NCBI RefSeq assembly: GCF_900107405.1 | Contig: NZ_FNPV01000005.1 | Location: 62,001-126,000 of the forward strand | Source: Tindallia californiensis | Lineage (GTDB): Bacteria; Bacillota; Clostridia; Peptostreptococcales; Tindalliaceae | Reading direction: 5' to 3' | Length of the DNA stretch: 64,000 nt | In this document: positions 9,520-19,002 of the stretch, piece after piece | Layout: each line of letters opens with the position of its first letter | Position numbering within the stretch: position 1 is the stretch's first letter | Position numbers and translations under genes: made by a program | The notes under the pieces: generated by a model | Seen by the model: the letters and a program-made list of their open reading frames with translations, nothing else | Databases searched by the model: none | What the model was told of the DNA's origin: nothing

Positions 9520-11310
9520 ATGGCAATAGAAAAATATCATAATAGGAGTCATATGTGTGGCGTTCTTCGTGAATCAGATATTGGCTCAACGGTAACTTTG
9601 TATGGGTGGGTACAAAAGCGTCGAGATCTTGGAGGCCTTATATTTATTGACCTTAGAGATCGAACTGGAATTATTCAAATCATTTGTGACCAGGATATTT
9701 CCAGACAGGCATTCATGGAAGCTGAAAAAATAGGTTCAGAATATGTTGTCACAGTTCGTGGAAAAGTAGAAAGAAGAACATCTGAAAATCCTAATATGCC
9801 AACGGGAACTATCGAAGTTTATGCTGAAACATTAGATATTATCAACGAAGCACAAACACCACCTATTTACATTAAAGATGACGATGAAGTTTCAGAAAGT
9901 TTAAGGTTGAAATATCGATACTTAGATTTAAGAAAACCATCGATGCAAGCCAATCTTTTATTAAGACAAAAAATTTCTAATTTTGTTAGATTCTTTTTAT
10001 CAAATGAAGCTTTTATAGAGGTGGAAACCCCCGTTCTTACAAAACCAACACCGGAAGGTGCTAGAGATTACCTTGTTCCCAGCAGAGTAAATGCTGGTAA
10101 ATTTTATGCGCTGCCACAATCTCCCCAATTATTTAAGCAATTGTTAATGGTTTCCGGCTTGGATCGTTACTTTCAGATTGTTAAATGTTTTCGTGACGAA
10201 GATTTACGGGCGGATCGCCAACCGGAATTTACTCAAATTGATTGCGAAATGTCTTTTGTAAATCAGGAAGATGTTATTGAACTAAACAGTCGTATGCTAA
10301 AGAAAATGATTAGTGAAATTAAAGGTGTGGAACTATCCTTGCCTTTTCCAAGGCTTACATATAAGGAGTCGATGGAAAAGTACGGTTCTGATAAGCCGGA
10401 CCTCCGATTTGAAATGGAACTAATAGACCTTTCTGATCTTATGGCAAACTGTGGATTCAAGGTATTTTCTGACACAGTGAATAATGGAGGACAGGTGAAG
10501 TGCATCAAAGTAGATGGTAAGGCAGAGAACCTTAGCCGAAAAGATATTGGCAAACTTGAAGACATCGCAAAAACATATGGGGCAAAAGGATTAGCCTGGA
10601 TGAAAGTAGAAATAGATAACGATGTCAATGCACCAATAAAAAAATTCTTCAGCAGTGATGAAATCCAATCTATTCTTCAAAAGACAGAAGCAGAAAATGG
10701 TGATATCTTACTATTCGTTGCTGACAAACCCTCGGTAGTTGCAGCAGCTTTAGGTCATCTGCGTGTAGACATAGCAAATAAATTTAATCTTTACGATAAA
10801 AATACGTACCAATTTGTTTGGATTACAGATTTTCCTTTATTAGAGTATGATGAAGAAACAAAACGTTATGTAGCAATGCATCATCCTTTTACATCACCGG
10901 TAGTAGAAGATATTGAAAAATTAACATCAGACCCTGCAAATGTAAAAGCTCAGGCCTATGATATTGTGCTGAATGGTTATGAAATTGGAGGAGGAAGCAT
11001 CAGAATTCACTCTTCCGATTTACAATCAGATATGTTTAAGGCTTTAGGCTTTACAGAAGAAGAGACAAGAGAAAAATTTGGATTCTTATTGGATGCATTT
11101 CAATACGGAACTCCACCGCATGGTGGAATAGCCTTTGGTCTGGATCGGCTTGCAATGATTTTAGCAGGCGAAGAAAATATCAGACAAGTCATCGCTTTTC
11201 CAAAAACTCAAAACGCAACCTGCCCACTAACAGATGCACCTTCTACAGCTGACCAAAGGCAATTGCAAGAACTTTATATTAAAACAGATTTACCTTCTAT
11301 CGACAATTGA
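9520..11310 (+). CDS. aspS: Aspartyl-tRNA synthetase
   Basis: Class IIb synthetase that charges tRNA(Asp), 596 residues. It has an N-terminal OB-fold anticodon-binding domain (GWVQKRRDLGGLIFIDLRDR), the class II catalytic core with QSPQLFKQLLM and FRDEDLRADRQPEFTQID, the bacterial GAD insertion (roughly residues 285-420) and motif 3 (FGLDRLAMIL). I used ATG 9520, correctly spaced after AAAGGAG. The C-terminus is bacterial type. It follows hemZ directly. Confidence 0.96.
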   Translation: MAIEKYHNRSHMCGVLRESDIGSTVTLYGWVQKRRDLGGLIFIDLRDRTGIIQIICDQDISRQAFMEAEKIGSEYVVTVRGKVERRTSENPNMPTGTIEVYAETLDIINEAQTPPIYIKDDDEVSESLRLKYRYLDLRKPSMQANLLLRQKISNFVRFFLSNEAFIEVETPVLTKPTPEGARDYLVPSRVNAGKFYALPQSPQLFKQLLMVSGLDRYFQIVKCFRDEDLRADRQPEFTQIDCEMSFVNQEDVIELNSRMLKKMISEIKGVELSLPFPRLTYKESMEKYGSDKPDLRFEMELIDLSDLMANCGFKVFSDTVNNGGQVKCIKVDGKAENLSRKDIGKLEDIAKTYGAKGLAWMKVEIDNDVNAPIKKFFSSDEIQSILQKTEAENGDILLFVADKPSVVAAALGHLRVDIANKFNLYDKNTYQFVWITDFPLLEYDEETKRYVAMHHPFTSPVVEDIEKLTSDPANVKAQAYDIVLNGYEIGGGSIRIHSSDLQSDMFKALGFTEEETREKFGFLLDAFQYGTPPHGGIAFGLDRLAMILAGEENIRQVIAFPKTQNATCPLTDAPSTADQRQLQELYIKTDLPSIDN

Positions 11311-11381
11311 CAGATAATGAGGGTCTGTTACAATGAAAGTATAAAAAGATAAGCTCAGCGGGAAAGGGGATGAGAATAGAA

Positions 11382-12587
11382 ATGAAAAAAGAAGTTGGTC
11401 AATATATCCATCTTGAACGCGCAACAGAAATTCTTAAAGATATGGTGAAAATATATAGCCCATATTTTCAAGAAAAACAAATTATGGAATATGTACACGA
11501 TTGGTTAAAGCAACGTGGAATGGATGCTATGTATCATCGGTATCATGAAAAAAAGGTAACCAATTTTCGAGGTATCAATGTCGTTGGCAGAATGAAAGGT
11601 CAAGATGAAGGGCCACATGTATTACTTAATGGACATTTAGATAGCGTGGAAATTTGTGAAGGCTGGACAAAAGATCCTTTAGGTGCTGAAGTAGAAAACG
11701 GAAAACTATATGGAGTTGGATCAGTAGATATGAAAGCTGGCTGTGTTGCCATTATGATGGCAGTGGAAGCCTTTGTTAATACGGTCGAAAATTTCAACGG
11801 TGAAATTCTTTATACTTTTGTTTCTGATGAAGAAGGCCCTTATGGCTTGGGAACAGATGCCTTGCTTTTGGACGGTATTACAGATTACGCAGATGTGGCA
11901 ATAATAACAGAACCCAGCGGAACTTTTTCTGGAAATCCATTCCCATGCCTTTGTTTAGGTGCACGGGGTGGATGGGTGTATACGGTTACCACCTACGGAA
12001 AAAGTGCTCATGCAGCAACACCTGAAAGAGGCATTGATGCTGTTGAAGAGGCAGCGAAGCTAATGATGGCGTTAAAAGAAACGGAGTTAAAAGAAGATCC
12101 CAAACTGGGAAAAGGCTCAATAGCTGTTATTGATTTTAATGGTGGAGGAGCAGCTTGCAGTATTGCAGACAAAGCAAGCTTTACCGTGTTTAGACATACC
12201 GTAACAGGCGAAGATCTTAGTTATTTACGAAATGAAGTCGATAAAGCTGCTAAAAAAGCAGGTTTGAAAGGAACCTATTCGATGAAATTCAGAGATGCTC
12301 CTCATCCTGAAAACGGAGGATTTCATCCTTATACTGTGTCTGAGAGCAACCCATATACGAGAACGATTAAAGAGAGTATTCGTGAAGTTACAGGCACTGA
12401 ACCGATTATCGATTACTTTCCTAGCATAGGAGATTTTAACTATCTGGGAAGTCGGGCAAAATTACCTACCTATGTTTTTGGCCCGGAAGGTGGCAATTTT
12501 CACACCTCTGACGAATATGTTGACTTAGAAAGTGTTGTGAAGACGTCAGAAGTTATCTATGATTATCTAAAGAAAATTCTAACGTAA
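11382..12587 (+). CDS. M20 family metallohydrolase (ArgE/DapE/YgeY-like)
   Basis: Cytoplasmic zinc hydrolase of about 401 residues. M20 signatures are GHLDS (metal-binding His), GVGSVDMKAG (bridging Asp), SDEEGPYG (catalytic and metal-binding Glu) and a C-terminal FHTSDEYVD (metal-binding His). I prefer ATG 11382 over ATG 11370, because the latter abuts the GGAAAGGGG ribosome binding site. M20 enzymes cleave peptide or acyl-amino-acid bonds, and the exact substrate is unknown. It lies between aspS and the 6S RNA, in a genome that ferments ornithine, so an acyl-amino acid substrate is possible but unproven. Confidence 0.8.
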   Translation: MKKEVGQYIHLERATEILKDMVKIYSPYFQEKQIMEYVHDWLKQRGMDAMYHRYHEKKVTNFRGINVVGRMKGQDEGPHVLLNGHLDSVEICEGWTKDPLGAEVENGKLYGVGSVDMKAGCVAIMMAVEAFVNTVENFNGEILYTFVSDEEGPYGLGTDALLLDGITDYADVAIITEPSGTFSGNPFPCLCLGARGGWVYTVTTYGKSAHAATPERGIDAVEEAAKLMMALKETELKEDPKLGKGSIAVIDFNGGGAACSIADKASFTVFRHTVTGEDLSYLRNEVDKAAKKAGLKGTYSMKFRDAPHPENGGFHPYTVSESNPYTRTIKESIREVTGTEPIIDYFPSIGDFNYLGSRAKLPTYVFGPEGGNFHTSDEYVDLESVVKTSEVIYDYLKKILT

Positions 12588-12661
12588 TAAAACCTAAAGG
12601 TATAGGTATAACTAACCGCTTATTGTTGTCAAATAACGGCAATTATGATAACATAATAGCA

Positions 12662-12869
12662 AAGATAGCCTGCTGTGTGCGTAGCTTCGGCTTAGTTTTG
12701 AGCCAACACTAATACATCGGGAACTTGGCGTTCTGTGGTGGAATATATGCCTCAACAGAGGACTTAAGAAACTTCAGACAGAGTACCCACCTGCGAAAGC
12801 AGGGTCAAAACGGTCGACATACGGCATGGCGGGTGATATCTAATAATCCCTTTTTGAGGGTTTTTTTTT
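12662..12869 (+). ncRNA. ssrS: 6S RNA with intrinsic terminator
   Basis: 6S RNA mimics an open promoter and binds the housekeeping RNA polymerase. Recognition rests on order and content matching known 6S RNAs: the closing stem near 12665-12677 pairs with about 12828-12840 (GATAGCCTGC with GCGGGTGATATC), TTGAGCC is near 12696, GGCGTTCTGTGGTGGAATATATGCC follows in two stretches near 12727, and GTACCCACCTGC is near 12783. A short hairpin CCCT/AGGG with a nine-T run ends at 12869. Location near aspS and rarA fits firmicute synteny. The 5' end and the promoter upstream of 12660 are not precisely defined. Confidence 0.85.
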
Positions 12870-12956
12870 ATCCTAAACAGGATATTGATAGACAATAAGG
12901 GAATGTTTTGCCTTAATACAGTTAAATGGTTAGATGGCTGAAAGGAGAAACAAAAA

Positions 12957-13433
12957 ATGAAACAATGCGGTCAAATCATTCAATTAATGGATGACACAGC
13001 CAAAGTAAAGATGCAACGTCATTCCAGTTGTGCTGGCTGCAATGCTTGTAAAATGGGTGCTACAGAGAAACCTATTGAACTGGAGGCACTAAATCCTTTG
13101 ATGGCTAAAGAAGGTGACTGGGTTGAAGTTGAAATGGATAATCAACATGTTCTATCGGCTGCATTTATGATGTATATGATACCTCTGTTATTTTTGATTT
13201 TTGGGGTGTTGGTGGGTCATGTTTTTCTTGAAGCCATAGGTATTGGGGAATTTCAAGAACTATTAACAGCTATCATAGCCTTTTTGTTCACGGCATTAGC
13301 CTATTTGATATTAAATCGTAGTGAGAAAAAAAAGAGCTTCAAAGAAAAGATGCTACCACAGATTGTTGATATTGTTGATACTCCTGAAGAAATAGCTGCA
13401 GCTCTTATGGATGAAAATGAAACAAACAAATAA
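12957..13433 (+). CDS. SoxR-reducing system RseC-like membrane protein
   Basis: A 158-residue inner-membrane protein of the RseC/MucC family. The N-terminal domain has the cysteine motif CAGCNAC (about residues 22-28), preceded by another Cys at position 4, and could bind an Fe-S cluster. Two adjacent hydrophobic helices occupy about residues 64-112, and the charged tail is cytoplasmic. RseC proteins are linked to Rnf-type electron transport and SoxR reduction; in Clostridia a stand-alone copy is common and its role is not established. Start ATG with an AAAGGAG ribosome binding site. Confidence 0.78.
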   Translation: MKQCGQIIQLMDDTAKVKMQRHSSCAGCNACKMGATEKPIELEALNPLMAKEGDWVEVEMDNQHVLSAAFMMYMIPLLFLIFGVLVGHVFLEAIGIGEFQELLTAIIAFLFTALAYLILNRSEKKKSFKEKMLPQIVDIVDTPEEIAAALMDENETNK

Positions 13434-13463
13434 AAACTAAGAAATAGTGAAAGGGGAATGAGA

Positions 13464-14708
13464 ATGATTATTGAATGCCTGAAGGACAAAGACAGAGAGA
13501 TTTATGAGGTAATTCAAAAAGAGACGAATAGACAAAAAAATAATATTGAATTAATTGCATCTGAAAATTTTGTTTCCATTGCTGTAATGGAAGCTATGGG
13601 AAGCCAACTTACTAATAAATATGCAGAAGGCTATCCTGCTCAGCGTTATTATGGAGGATGCGAAGAAGTAGATGTTGCAGAAAATCTGGCACGAGATCGA
13701 ATGAAACAGCTTTTTAATGCAGAACATGCTAATGTACAACCGCATTCCGGTTCAGGCGCAAACTTTGGTGTTTACTTTGCTATCTTAAAACCAGGAGATA
13801 AAGTGCTGGGGATGAATCTTTCTCATGGAGGCCATCTAACTCACGGAAGTCCTGTGAATATGTCAGGAAGCTATTACGAGTTTGTTGATTATGGAGTGGA
13901 CGAAGAAACTCAGCGTATAGATTATGATCAAGTCCTTGAAATTGCAAAAAAAGAGAAACCGAAATTAATAGTGGCAGGTACCAGTGCCTATCCGAGAGAA
14001 ATTGACTTTAAAAAATTTCGTGATATTGCTGATAAGGTAGGAGCCTATTTAATGGTAGATATGGCACATATAGCTGGTGTGGTTGCAGCCGGGTTTCATC
14101 AAAATCCTTGCCTCTATGCCGACTTTGTCACTACGACAACTCATAAAACCCTCAGAGGACCTAGAGGTGGAGCGATCCTATGCAAAAAAGAATATGCAAA
14201 AATGATTGATAAATCAATCTTCCCGGGTATTCAGGGTGGTCCTCTGATGCATGTTATTGCAGCTAAAGCAGTGGCTTTCAAAGAAGCCTTGGCTCCAGAA
14301 TTCAAAGAATATCAACAGCAAACATTAGCAAATGCTAAACACTTGGGTGAATCACTTCAAAAACATGGTTTTAGACTGGTTTCAGATGGAACAGACACTC
14401 ACTTATTATTAGTAGATTTACGGAATAAAAACATTACTGGAAAAGAAGCAGAGAAGCTTCTGGATGAAGTTCATATCACCTGCAACAAGAATACGATTCC
14501 CTTCGATCCGGAAAGTCCTTTTGTTACGAGCGGTATCCGCCTGGGAACACCTGCCGTTACAACGAGAGGTATGAAGGAAGATGCAATGGAAGTAATTGCG
14601 GAATGCATCGCTCAGATTATTGATAACCCTGACCAAAAAGAATCCGTTCAAAAGAAAGTTGCTGAACTCAGTAATCAATATAGCCTTTATGAATCTTCAA
14701 CGTGTTGA
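13464..14708 (+). CDS. glyA: Serine hydroxymethyltransferase
   Basis: PLP enzyme interconverting serine plus tetrahydrofolate and glycine plus methylene-tetrahydrofolate. The active-site Lys is K228 in [14 protein letters not shown], and ELIASENF and the conserved HSGSGAN stretch are present. I chose ATG 13464, because the in-frame ATG at 13458 is only one base from the AAGGGG ribosome binding site. The product is 414 residues, the usual length. It sits just before the sigma-54 activator and may share transcription with it. A threonine aldolase lies at the far end of the same region. Confidence 0.95.
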   Translation: MIIECLKDKDREIYEVIQKETNRQKNNIELIASENFVSIAVMEAMGSQLTNKYAEGYPAQRYYGGCEEVDVAENLARDRMKQLFNAEHANVQPHSGSGANFGVYFAILKPGDKVLGMNLSHGGHLTHGSPVNMSGSYYEFVDYGVDEETQRIDYDQVLEIAKKEKPKLIVAGTSAYPREIDFKKFRDIADKVGAYLMVDMAHIAGVVAAGFHQNPCLYADFVTTTTHKTLRGPRGGAILCKKEYAKMIDKSIFPGIQGGPLMHVIAAKAVAFKEALAPEFKEYQQQTLANAKHLGESLQKHGFRLVSDGTDTHLLLVDLRNKNITGKEAEKLLDEVHITCNKNTIPFDPESPFVTSGIRLGTPAVTTRGMKEDAMEVIAECIAQIIDNPDQKESVQKKVAELSNQYSLYESSTC

Positions 14709-14742
14709 TTTCTAATGATTGAATCGTCAAGGGAGGGATGTC

Positions 14743-16158
14743 ATGGTAACGAAAAATGTGCTGATGACAATTCTGCATAAGATTCTTGAATCGATTGATG
14801 AAGGCGTTCATGTCATAGACGGTAATGGTTTTACAATATTATATAATAAAGCGATGGCGGAGCTAGAGGGAATGACGATAGAAGAAGTAATGGGTCAAAA
14901 ATTCCTTAATATGTTTCCGGATCTGGATAGTGAAAGTAGTACTCTGCTAAATGTACTGAAAACAGAAAAACCTATCCTTAACCAGAGTCAGGTATATCTT
15001 AATAAACAGAAAAAAAGGATTACAACCATTAATTCTACGATACCCTTATACTATGACGATGAAATTATTGGTGCGGTAGAGATTGCTAGAAACATTACTA
15101 AAATAAAAGAATTGTCTGACGAAATAATGCGTTTACAACAAAGTCTGACCAATCCAGTTTCAACACAGAAAAAAAATAAAATTACTTTTTATACCTTTGA
15201 AAGCCTGAAAGGCAGTAGTCCTAATTTCTTGAAAGCTTTAAGAATGGCTCAAAAGGCTGCGAAATCTTCATCCAGTGTTCTGGTTTTTGGAGAAACAGGG
15301 ACAGGAAAAGAACTTTTTGTTCAAGGGATTCATTATGATAGTGAAAGAAAGAGTCAGCCTTTTATTGCACAAAATTGTGCCGCCTTTCCAGAATCTCTAC
15401 TAGAAGGCATTCTTTTTGGAACATCAAAAGGTAGTTTTACAGGAGCAATTGATCGACCGGGAATTTTTGAACAAGCAAATGGTGGGACGATCTTATTGGA
15501 TGAAATAAACTCTATGGGAAAAAACCTGCAGGCAAAATTGCTCCGAGTGTTGCAGGAAGGCTATGTAAGAAGAGTTGGCGGTTTGAAAGATATACCAGTT
15601 GATGTAAGAATAATAGCCACAACTAATGAAGCGCCAGAAGATTTGCTCTATCATAACATCATTCGGAAAGATCTTTTTTATCGACTAAATGTCATTAATA
15701 TTGTTATTCCACCCTTAAGGGAAAGAAAAGAAGACATCGAATTGCTGGCCAATTACTTCATTGAGAAACACAATTCTATTCTAAACAAATGCATTCAACG
15801 CATTGAAAAAGGATGCATGGAAGCTTTTTTACAGTATGGTTGGCCTGGGAATATACGAGAATTGGAAAATGCTATTGAAGGGGCTATGAATCTAACCTTG
15901 TCAGAAGATGAACTAAGTAAAGAAGATTTCCCGGAATACTTATTTCGTGAGACTGAGAAAAATTTTGCGGAAAAGCAAAATAGTTTGCACTTTGATGTTG
16001 GCGAAGGGATGCCCTTAAATGAGTTAGTGGAAAAAATTGAATTTACGTATATTAAGAAAGCTCTAGCGACAACCAACGGAAATATAAGTCAAGCAGCCAA
16101 GAAACTTGGGATTAAAAGACAAACACTGCAACATAAAATTAAAAAAATAAGAGTATAA
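14743..16158 (+). CDS. PAS-domain sigma-54 dependent transcriptional activator of the ornithine operon
   Basis: Enhancer-binding protein of 471 residues. An N-terminal PAS sensor domain (about residues 10-115, ligand unknown) is followed by the AAA+ domain: Walker A GETGTGKE at 183-190, the sigma-54 contact loop GSFTGA at 230-235 (a Ser variant of GAFTGA) and Walker B ILLDEIN. A Fis-type helix-turn-helix ends the protein (GNISQAAKKLGIKRQTLQ). ATG 14743 fits the GGGAGGG ribosome binding site; the in-frame TTG at 14719 does not. It lies directly upstream of a -24/-12 promoter driving ord, so local control is strongly suggested. The effector is unknown. Confidence 0.88.
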   Translation: MVTKNVLMTILHKILESIDEGVHVIDGNGFTILYNKAMAELEGMTIEEVMGQKFLNMFPDLDSESSTLLNVLKTEKPILNQSQVYLNKQKKRITTINSTIPLYYDDEIIGAVEIARNITKIKELSDEIMRLQQSLTNPVSTQKKNKITFYTFESLKGSSPNFLKALRMAQKAAKSSSSVLVFGETGTGKELFVQGIHYDSERKSQPFIAQNCAAFPESLLEGILFGTSKGSFTGAIDRPGIFEQANGGTILLDEINSMGKNLQAKLLRVLQEGYVRRVGGLKDIPVDVRIIATTNEAPEDLLYHNIIRKDLFYRLNVINIVIPPLRERKEDIELLANYFIEKHNSILNKCIQRIEKGCMEAFLQYGWPGNIRELENAIEGAMNLTLSEDELSKEDFPEYLFRETEKNFAEKQNSLHFDVGEGMPLNELVEKIEFTYIKKALATTNGNISQAAKKLGIKRQTLQHKIKKIRV

Positions 16159-16161
16159 TAC

Positions 16162-16231
16162 CATAAAACCTCCTTCTTGGCATGAAAGTTGCATTATAAA
16201 TAAGCAACAAAACAAATAAGGAGGTTTTATG
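16162..16231 (+). promoter_or_regulatory. Perfect inverted repeat covering the ord ribosome binding site and start
   Basis: CATAAAACCTCCTT (16162-16175) is the exact reverse complement of AAGGAGGTTTTATG (16218-16231), which contains the ord Shine-Dalgarno and ATG. The 42-base loop holds the entire sigma-54 promoter. Transcripts reading through from the regulator gene would sequester the ord start, whereas transcripts begun at the sigma-54 promoter (near 16204) would lack the left arm and be free for translation. Confidence 0.75.
16176..16193 (+). promoter_or_regulatory. Sigma-54 (-24/-12) promoter of the ornithine operon
   Basis: The element TTGGCATGAAAGTTGCA has GG at 16179-16180 and GC at 16191-16192, the required 12-base register, and matches TGGCAC-N5-TTGCA at nearly every position. 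It lies between a sigma-54 activator gene and ord, 36 bases upstream of the ord start. Confidence 0.9.
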
Positions 16232-17278
16232 ATGGAAAATATTAAAGTGATTATTTGGGGTTTTGGTGCAATGGGTAGTGGGATGGCAAAAATGTTATTA
16301 AACAAACGTGGTGTTGATATCGTCGGTGTATGTCGTAGAAATCCAAGCTTTGTAGGTAAAGATGTTTATGACGTTTTAGACCTGCAACGTGGTGATAGAG
16401 CACCAATTTATATCACAGATGATATTGAGTCAATTGTTAAAGAAAAAAGTGCTGATGTTGTTTTGATTGCAACTGACTCTCATACAAAAGACACGATGGA
16501 CAAAATTCGTTTAGTAGCAAAAAATAAAATTAATATCATCTCTATTGCAGAAGAAATGGCTTATCCACAAGCTCAGGAACCTGAGTTAGCAAAAGAAATG
16601 GATAAACTAGCGAAAGAAAATGATATTACAATACTTGGTACTGGCATTAACCCTGGATTTGTTCTTGACTTGCTGGTGTTAGCCCTAACTGGAACCTGTG
16701 AAGAAGTTGACTTTATTAAAGCTTCACGTGTCAATGATTTATCGCCATTTGGTGGAACGGTAATGAAAGGACAGGGGGTTGGTCTTACAGAAGAAGTATT
16801 TACAAAAGGCGTATCAGACGGAACTGTCGTTGGTCACGTAGGATTTCCAGAAAGTATTCGAATGGTTGGAGATGGTTTAGGATTCAAAATCGATAAAATC
16901 GAGGAAACTCGAGAGCCAATCATTAGCAATGTGGAAAGAGAAACGGATCATGTTAAAGTAGAGTCAGGAAATGTTGCCGGATGCCGTCATTGTGCAACTG
17001 GAGAAGAAGATGGCGTAATTAAAATCGATATGGAGCATCCACAACAAATTCATCCTCATCTTGAAGGACAGGAAACGGGAGACTATATCTGGGTTCGTGG
17101 AAATCCTGATATCAATATGTCTATTCAGCCAGAAATACCAGGAGGTACTGGAACCATTGCAATGGCAGTGAATATGATTCCTCATGTTATCAATAGTCGT
17201 GCAGGACTTAAAACGATGTTAGATCTACCTGTTCCACGTGCAATCATGGGAGATATGAGAGATTTGATCGAAAAATAG
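16229..17278 (+). CDS. ord: 2,4-diaminopentanoate dehydrogenase
   Basis: NAD(P)-dependent enzyme that oxidatively deaminates (2R,4S)-2,4-diaminopentanoate to 2-amino-4-oxopentanoate plus ammonia, the third step of clostridial ornithine oxidation. The 349-residue protein starts with a Rossmann fold (IWGFGAMGSGMAKML), followed by a dihydrodipicolinate-reductase-like domain containing GTGINPGFVLD. The assignment is firm because the next genes are ortA, ortB, oraS and oraE in order. ATG 16229 and ATG 16232 are both usable after AAGGAGG. It is the first gene of the sigma-54 transcript. Confidence 0.93.
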   Translation: MMENIKVIIWGFGAMGSGMAKMLLNKRGVDIVGVCRRNPSFVGKDVYDVLDLQRGDRAPIYITDDIESIVKEKSADVVLIATDSHTKDTMDKIRLVAKNKINIISIAEEMAYPQAQEPELAKEMDKLAKENDITILGTGINPGFVLDLLVLALTGTCEEVDFIKASRVNDLSPFGGTVMKGQGVGLTEEVFTKGVSDGTVVGHVGFPESIRMVGDGLGFKIDKIEETREPIISNVERETDHVKVESGNVAGCRHCATGEEDGVIKIDMEHPQQIHPHLEGQETGDYIWVRGNPDINMSIQPEIPGGTGTIAMAVNMIPHVINSRAGLKTMLDLPVPRAIMGDMRDLIEK

Positions 17279-17288
17279 GAGGGATATT

Positions 17289-17594
17289 GTGATTAAAAAA
17301 GGGACCTGGGTTAAAATTCAGGATACAATACTAGAGTCTGGACATCGAGCGCCGCAACTCCCTGAAGACACAAAAAAAGTGCCGTTGATCATGTGGGCCA
17401 AAGGCTATCTGCAGGAAGATGCTAAAATCAATGAGATTGCTACGATTAAAACGCTGACTGGTCGATTGGTAAAAGGAACGGTGATGGAAGTAGAACCTTG
17501 CTATAACCATGATTTTGGTGCGTTTGTACCAGAACTCTTAGAAATAGGGAAAATGGGAAGACAAGAACTGTGGGGAGGTGAAGATCATGAGTAA
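17289..17594 (+). CDS. ortA: 2-amino-4-ketopentanoate thiolase, alpha subunit
   Basis: Small subunit (101 residues) of the OrtAB thiolase, which splits 2-amino-4-ketopentanoate with CoA into acetyl-CoA and D-alanine. It starts with GTG at 17289 after GGAGGG. The family is recognised by its length, the GTWVKI and ESGHRAPQLPEDT stretches and its fixed place before ortB. Its stop overlaps the ortB start by eight bases, which implies translational coupling of the two subunits. Confidence 0.92.
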   Translation: MIKKGTWVKIQDTILESGHRAPQLPEDTKKVPLIMWAKGYLQEDAKINEIATIKTLTGRLVKGTVMEVEPCYNHDFGAFVPELLEIGKMGRQELWGGEDHE

Positions 17595-19002
17595 GGATTT
17601 TAGCTATGAAGCTGTCATGAATCGAAAACCTCAAATCATGAAAGATTCTGTAGGCATAGACTATGCTACGTTTGAATCAGAAGGCGTAGGCTTTGATTAT
17701 GAAAGAATGATGAAAGAGACAGGTTATACCTTATCAGAAATGCAAGAAATACAAGGTCAATCAGGCGTAGGGAATACTCCTTTACTAGAAATGAAAAACC
17801 TTACAGCATTAGCAAGAAAGTATGCACCTACTGGTAAAGGCGCTAGGATCTTTATCAAAGACGAAGCCTCCAATCCTTCTGGAAGCTTCAAGGCCCGTCG
17901 TGCGGCAAATGCGGTTTATCATGCTAAAAAACTGGGGTACAAAGGTGTTATTGCAGCTACCAGTGGCAATTATGGTGCAGCCGTAGCAAGTCAGGCGTCT
18001 ATGCATGGTCTTAAATGTATTATTGTACAAGAATGCTATGATAGTCAATATGTAGGACAACCAGAAATTATTGAAAAAGCAAGAAAATGTGAAGCATACG
18101 GTGCGGAAGTTGTACAGACATCTGTCGGCCCAGAGCTATTTTACGTTTTCTTGAAACTATTAGAAGAGACAGGATATTTCAATGCTTCATTATATACGCC
18201 ATTTGGCATCGCAGGTGTCGAAACATTAGGGTATGAAATATCCATGCAGTTCCGAGAGCGTGAAGGACGTGATCCAGATGCGGTTATTTGTACAAATGCA
18301 GGTGGTGGAAACTTAACGGGAACAGCAAGAGGCCTAATGAAAGCCGGGGCTGAAAACACAAAAATCATTGCCGCCAGCGTAGATTTAACAGGCCTTCATA
18401 TGGCTAGCGATGATCAGTTTAACCGTAAATCCTTTACTACAGGGCATACGGGTTTTGGAATGCCATTTGCAACCAATCCGGACCGCTCCGATGTACCTCG
18501 TTCTGCCGCTCGACCTCTTCGTTATATGGATCGATATGTTTTAGTGAATCAAGGCGAAGTTTTTTTAATGACAGAACTATTGGCACAAATGGAAGGACTG
18601 GAAAGAGGGCCGGCGGGAAATACGGCTTTAGCAGCGGCCTTTAGTGTCGCTCAGGAAATGGATGAAGATCAGACCATCGTTGTTCAGGAAACGGAGTATA
18701 CAGGAGCAGGAAAACACATTAATGCTCAGTTGACTTTCGCCAGAGAAAACGGAATTAAGATCTTTTTCGGGGATCCTAAGCAAGAAGAAAAAGGAAAAAA
18801 TATTATATTACCAGAAAAATTATCCTTATTAAAAGCACAAGAGGTGGATATGGACAAATTAAGACGTTCATTAATAAAAAATGCCGTATCCAATACCGAA
18901 TTTGTAACACAGGATGATATAGAGTATTTGGTAACAGAAACAAATTCAAATCACCAATTTGTAGAAAAGCATTTAGAGGATTTGGGAATCAAGGTAAAAT
19001 AA
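17587..19002 (+). CDS. ortB: 2-amino-4-ketopentanoate thiolase, beta subunit (PLP)
   Basis: Catalytic subunit of the OrtAB thiolase, unusual in being a PLP enzyme of the tryptophan-synthase-beta fold that carries out a thiolytic cleavage. The PLP lysine is K102 in SNPSGSFKARRA, and the phosphate-binding glycine loop is NAGGGNLTG. Length is 471 residues from ATG 17587; the GTG at 17578 overlaps the GGGGAGG ribosome binding site. A GC-rich hairpin and a possible internal promoter follow before oraS. Confidence 0.93.
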   Translation: MSKDFSYEAVMNRKPQIMKDSVGIDYATFESEGVGFDYERMMKETGYTLSEMQEIQGQSGVGNTPLLEMKNLTALARKYAPTGKGARIFIKDEASNPSGSFKARRAANAVYHAKKLGYKGVIAATSGNYGAAVASQASMHGLKCIIVQECYDSQYVGQPEIIEKARKCEAYGAEVVQTSVGPELFYVFLKLLEETGYFNASLYTPFGIAGVETLGYEISMQFREREGRDPDAVICTNAGGGNLTGTARGLMKAGAENTKIIAASVDLTGLHMASDDQFNRKSFTTGHTGFGMPFATNPDRSDVPRSAARPLRYMDRYVLVNQGEVFLMTELLAQMEGLERGPAGNTALAAAFSVAQEMDEDQTIVVQETEYTGAGKHINAQLTFARENGIKIFFGDPKQEEKGKNIILPEKLSLLKAQEVDMDKLRRSLIKNAVSNTEFVTQDDIEYLVTETNSNHQFVEKHLEDLGIKVK

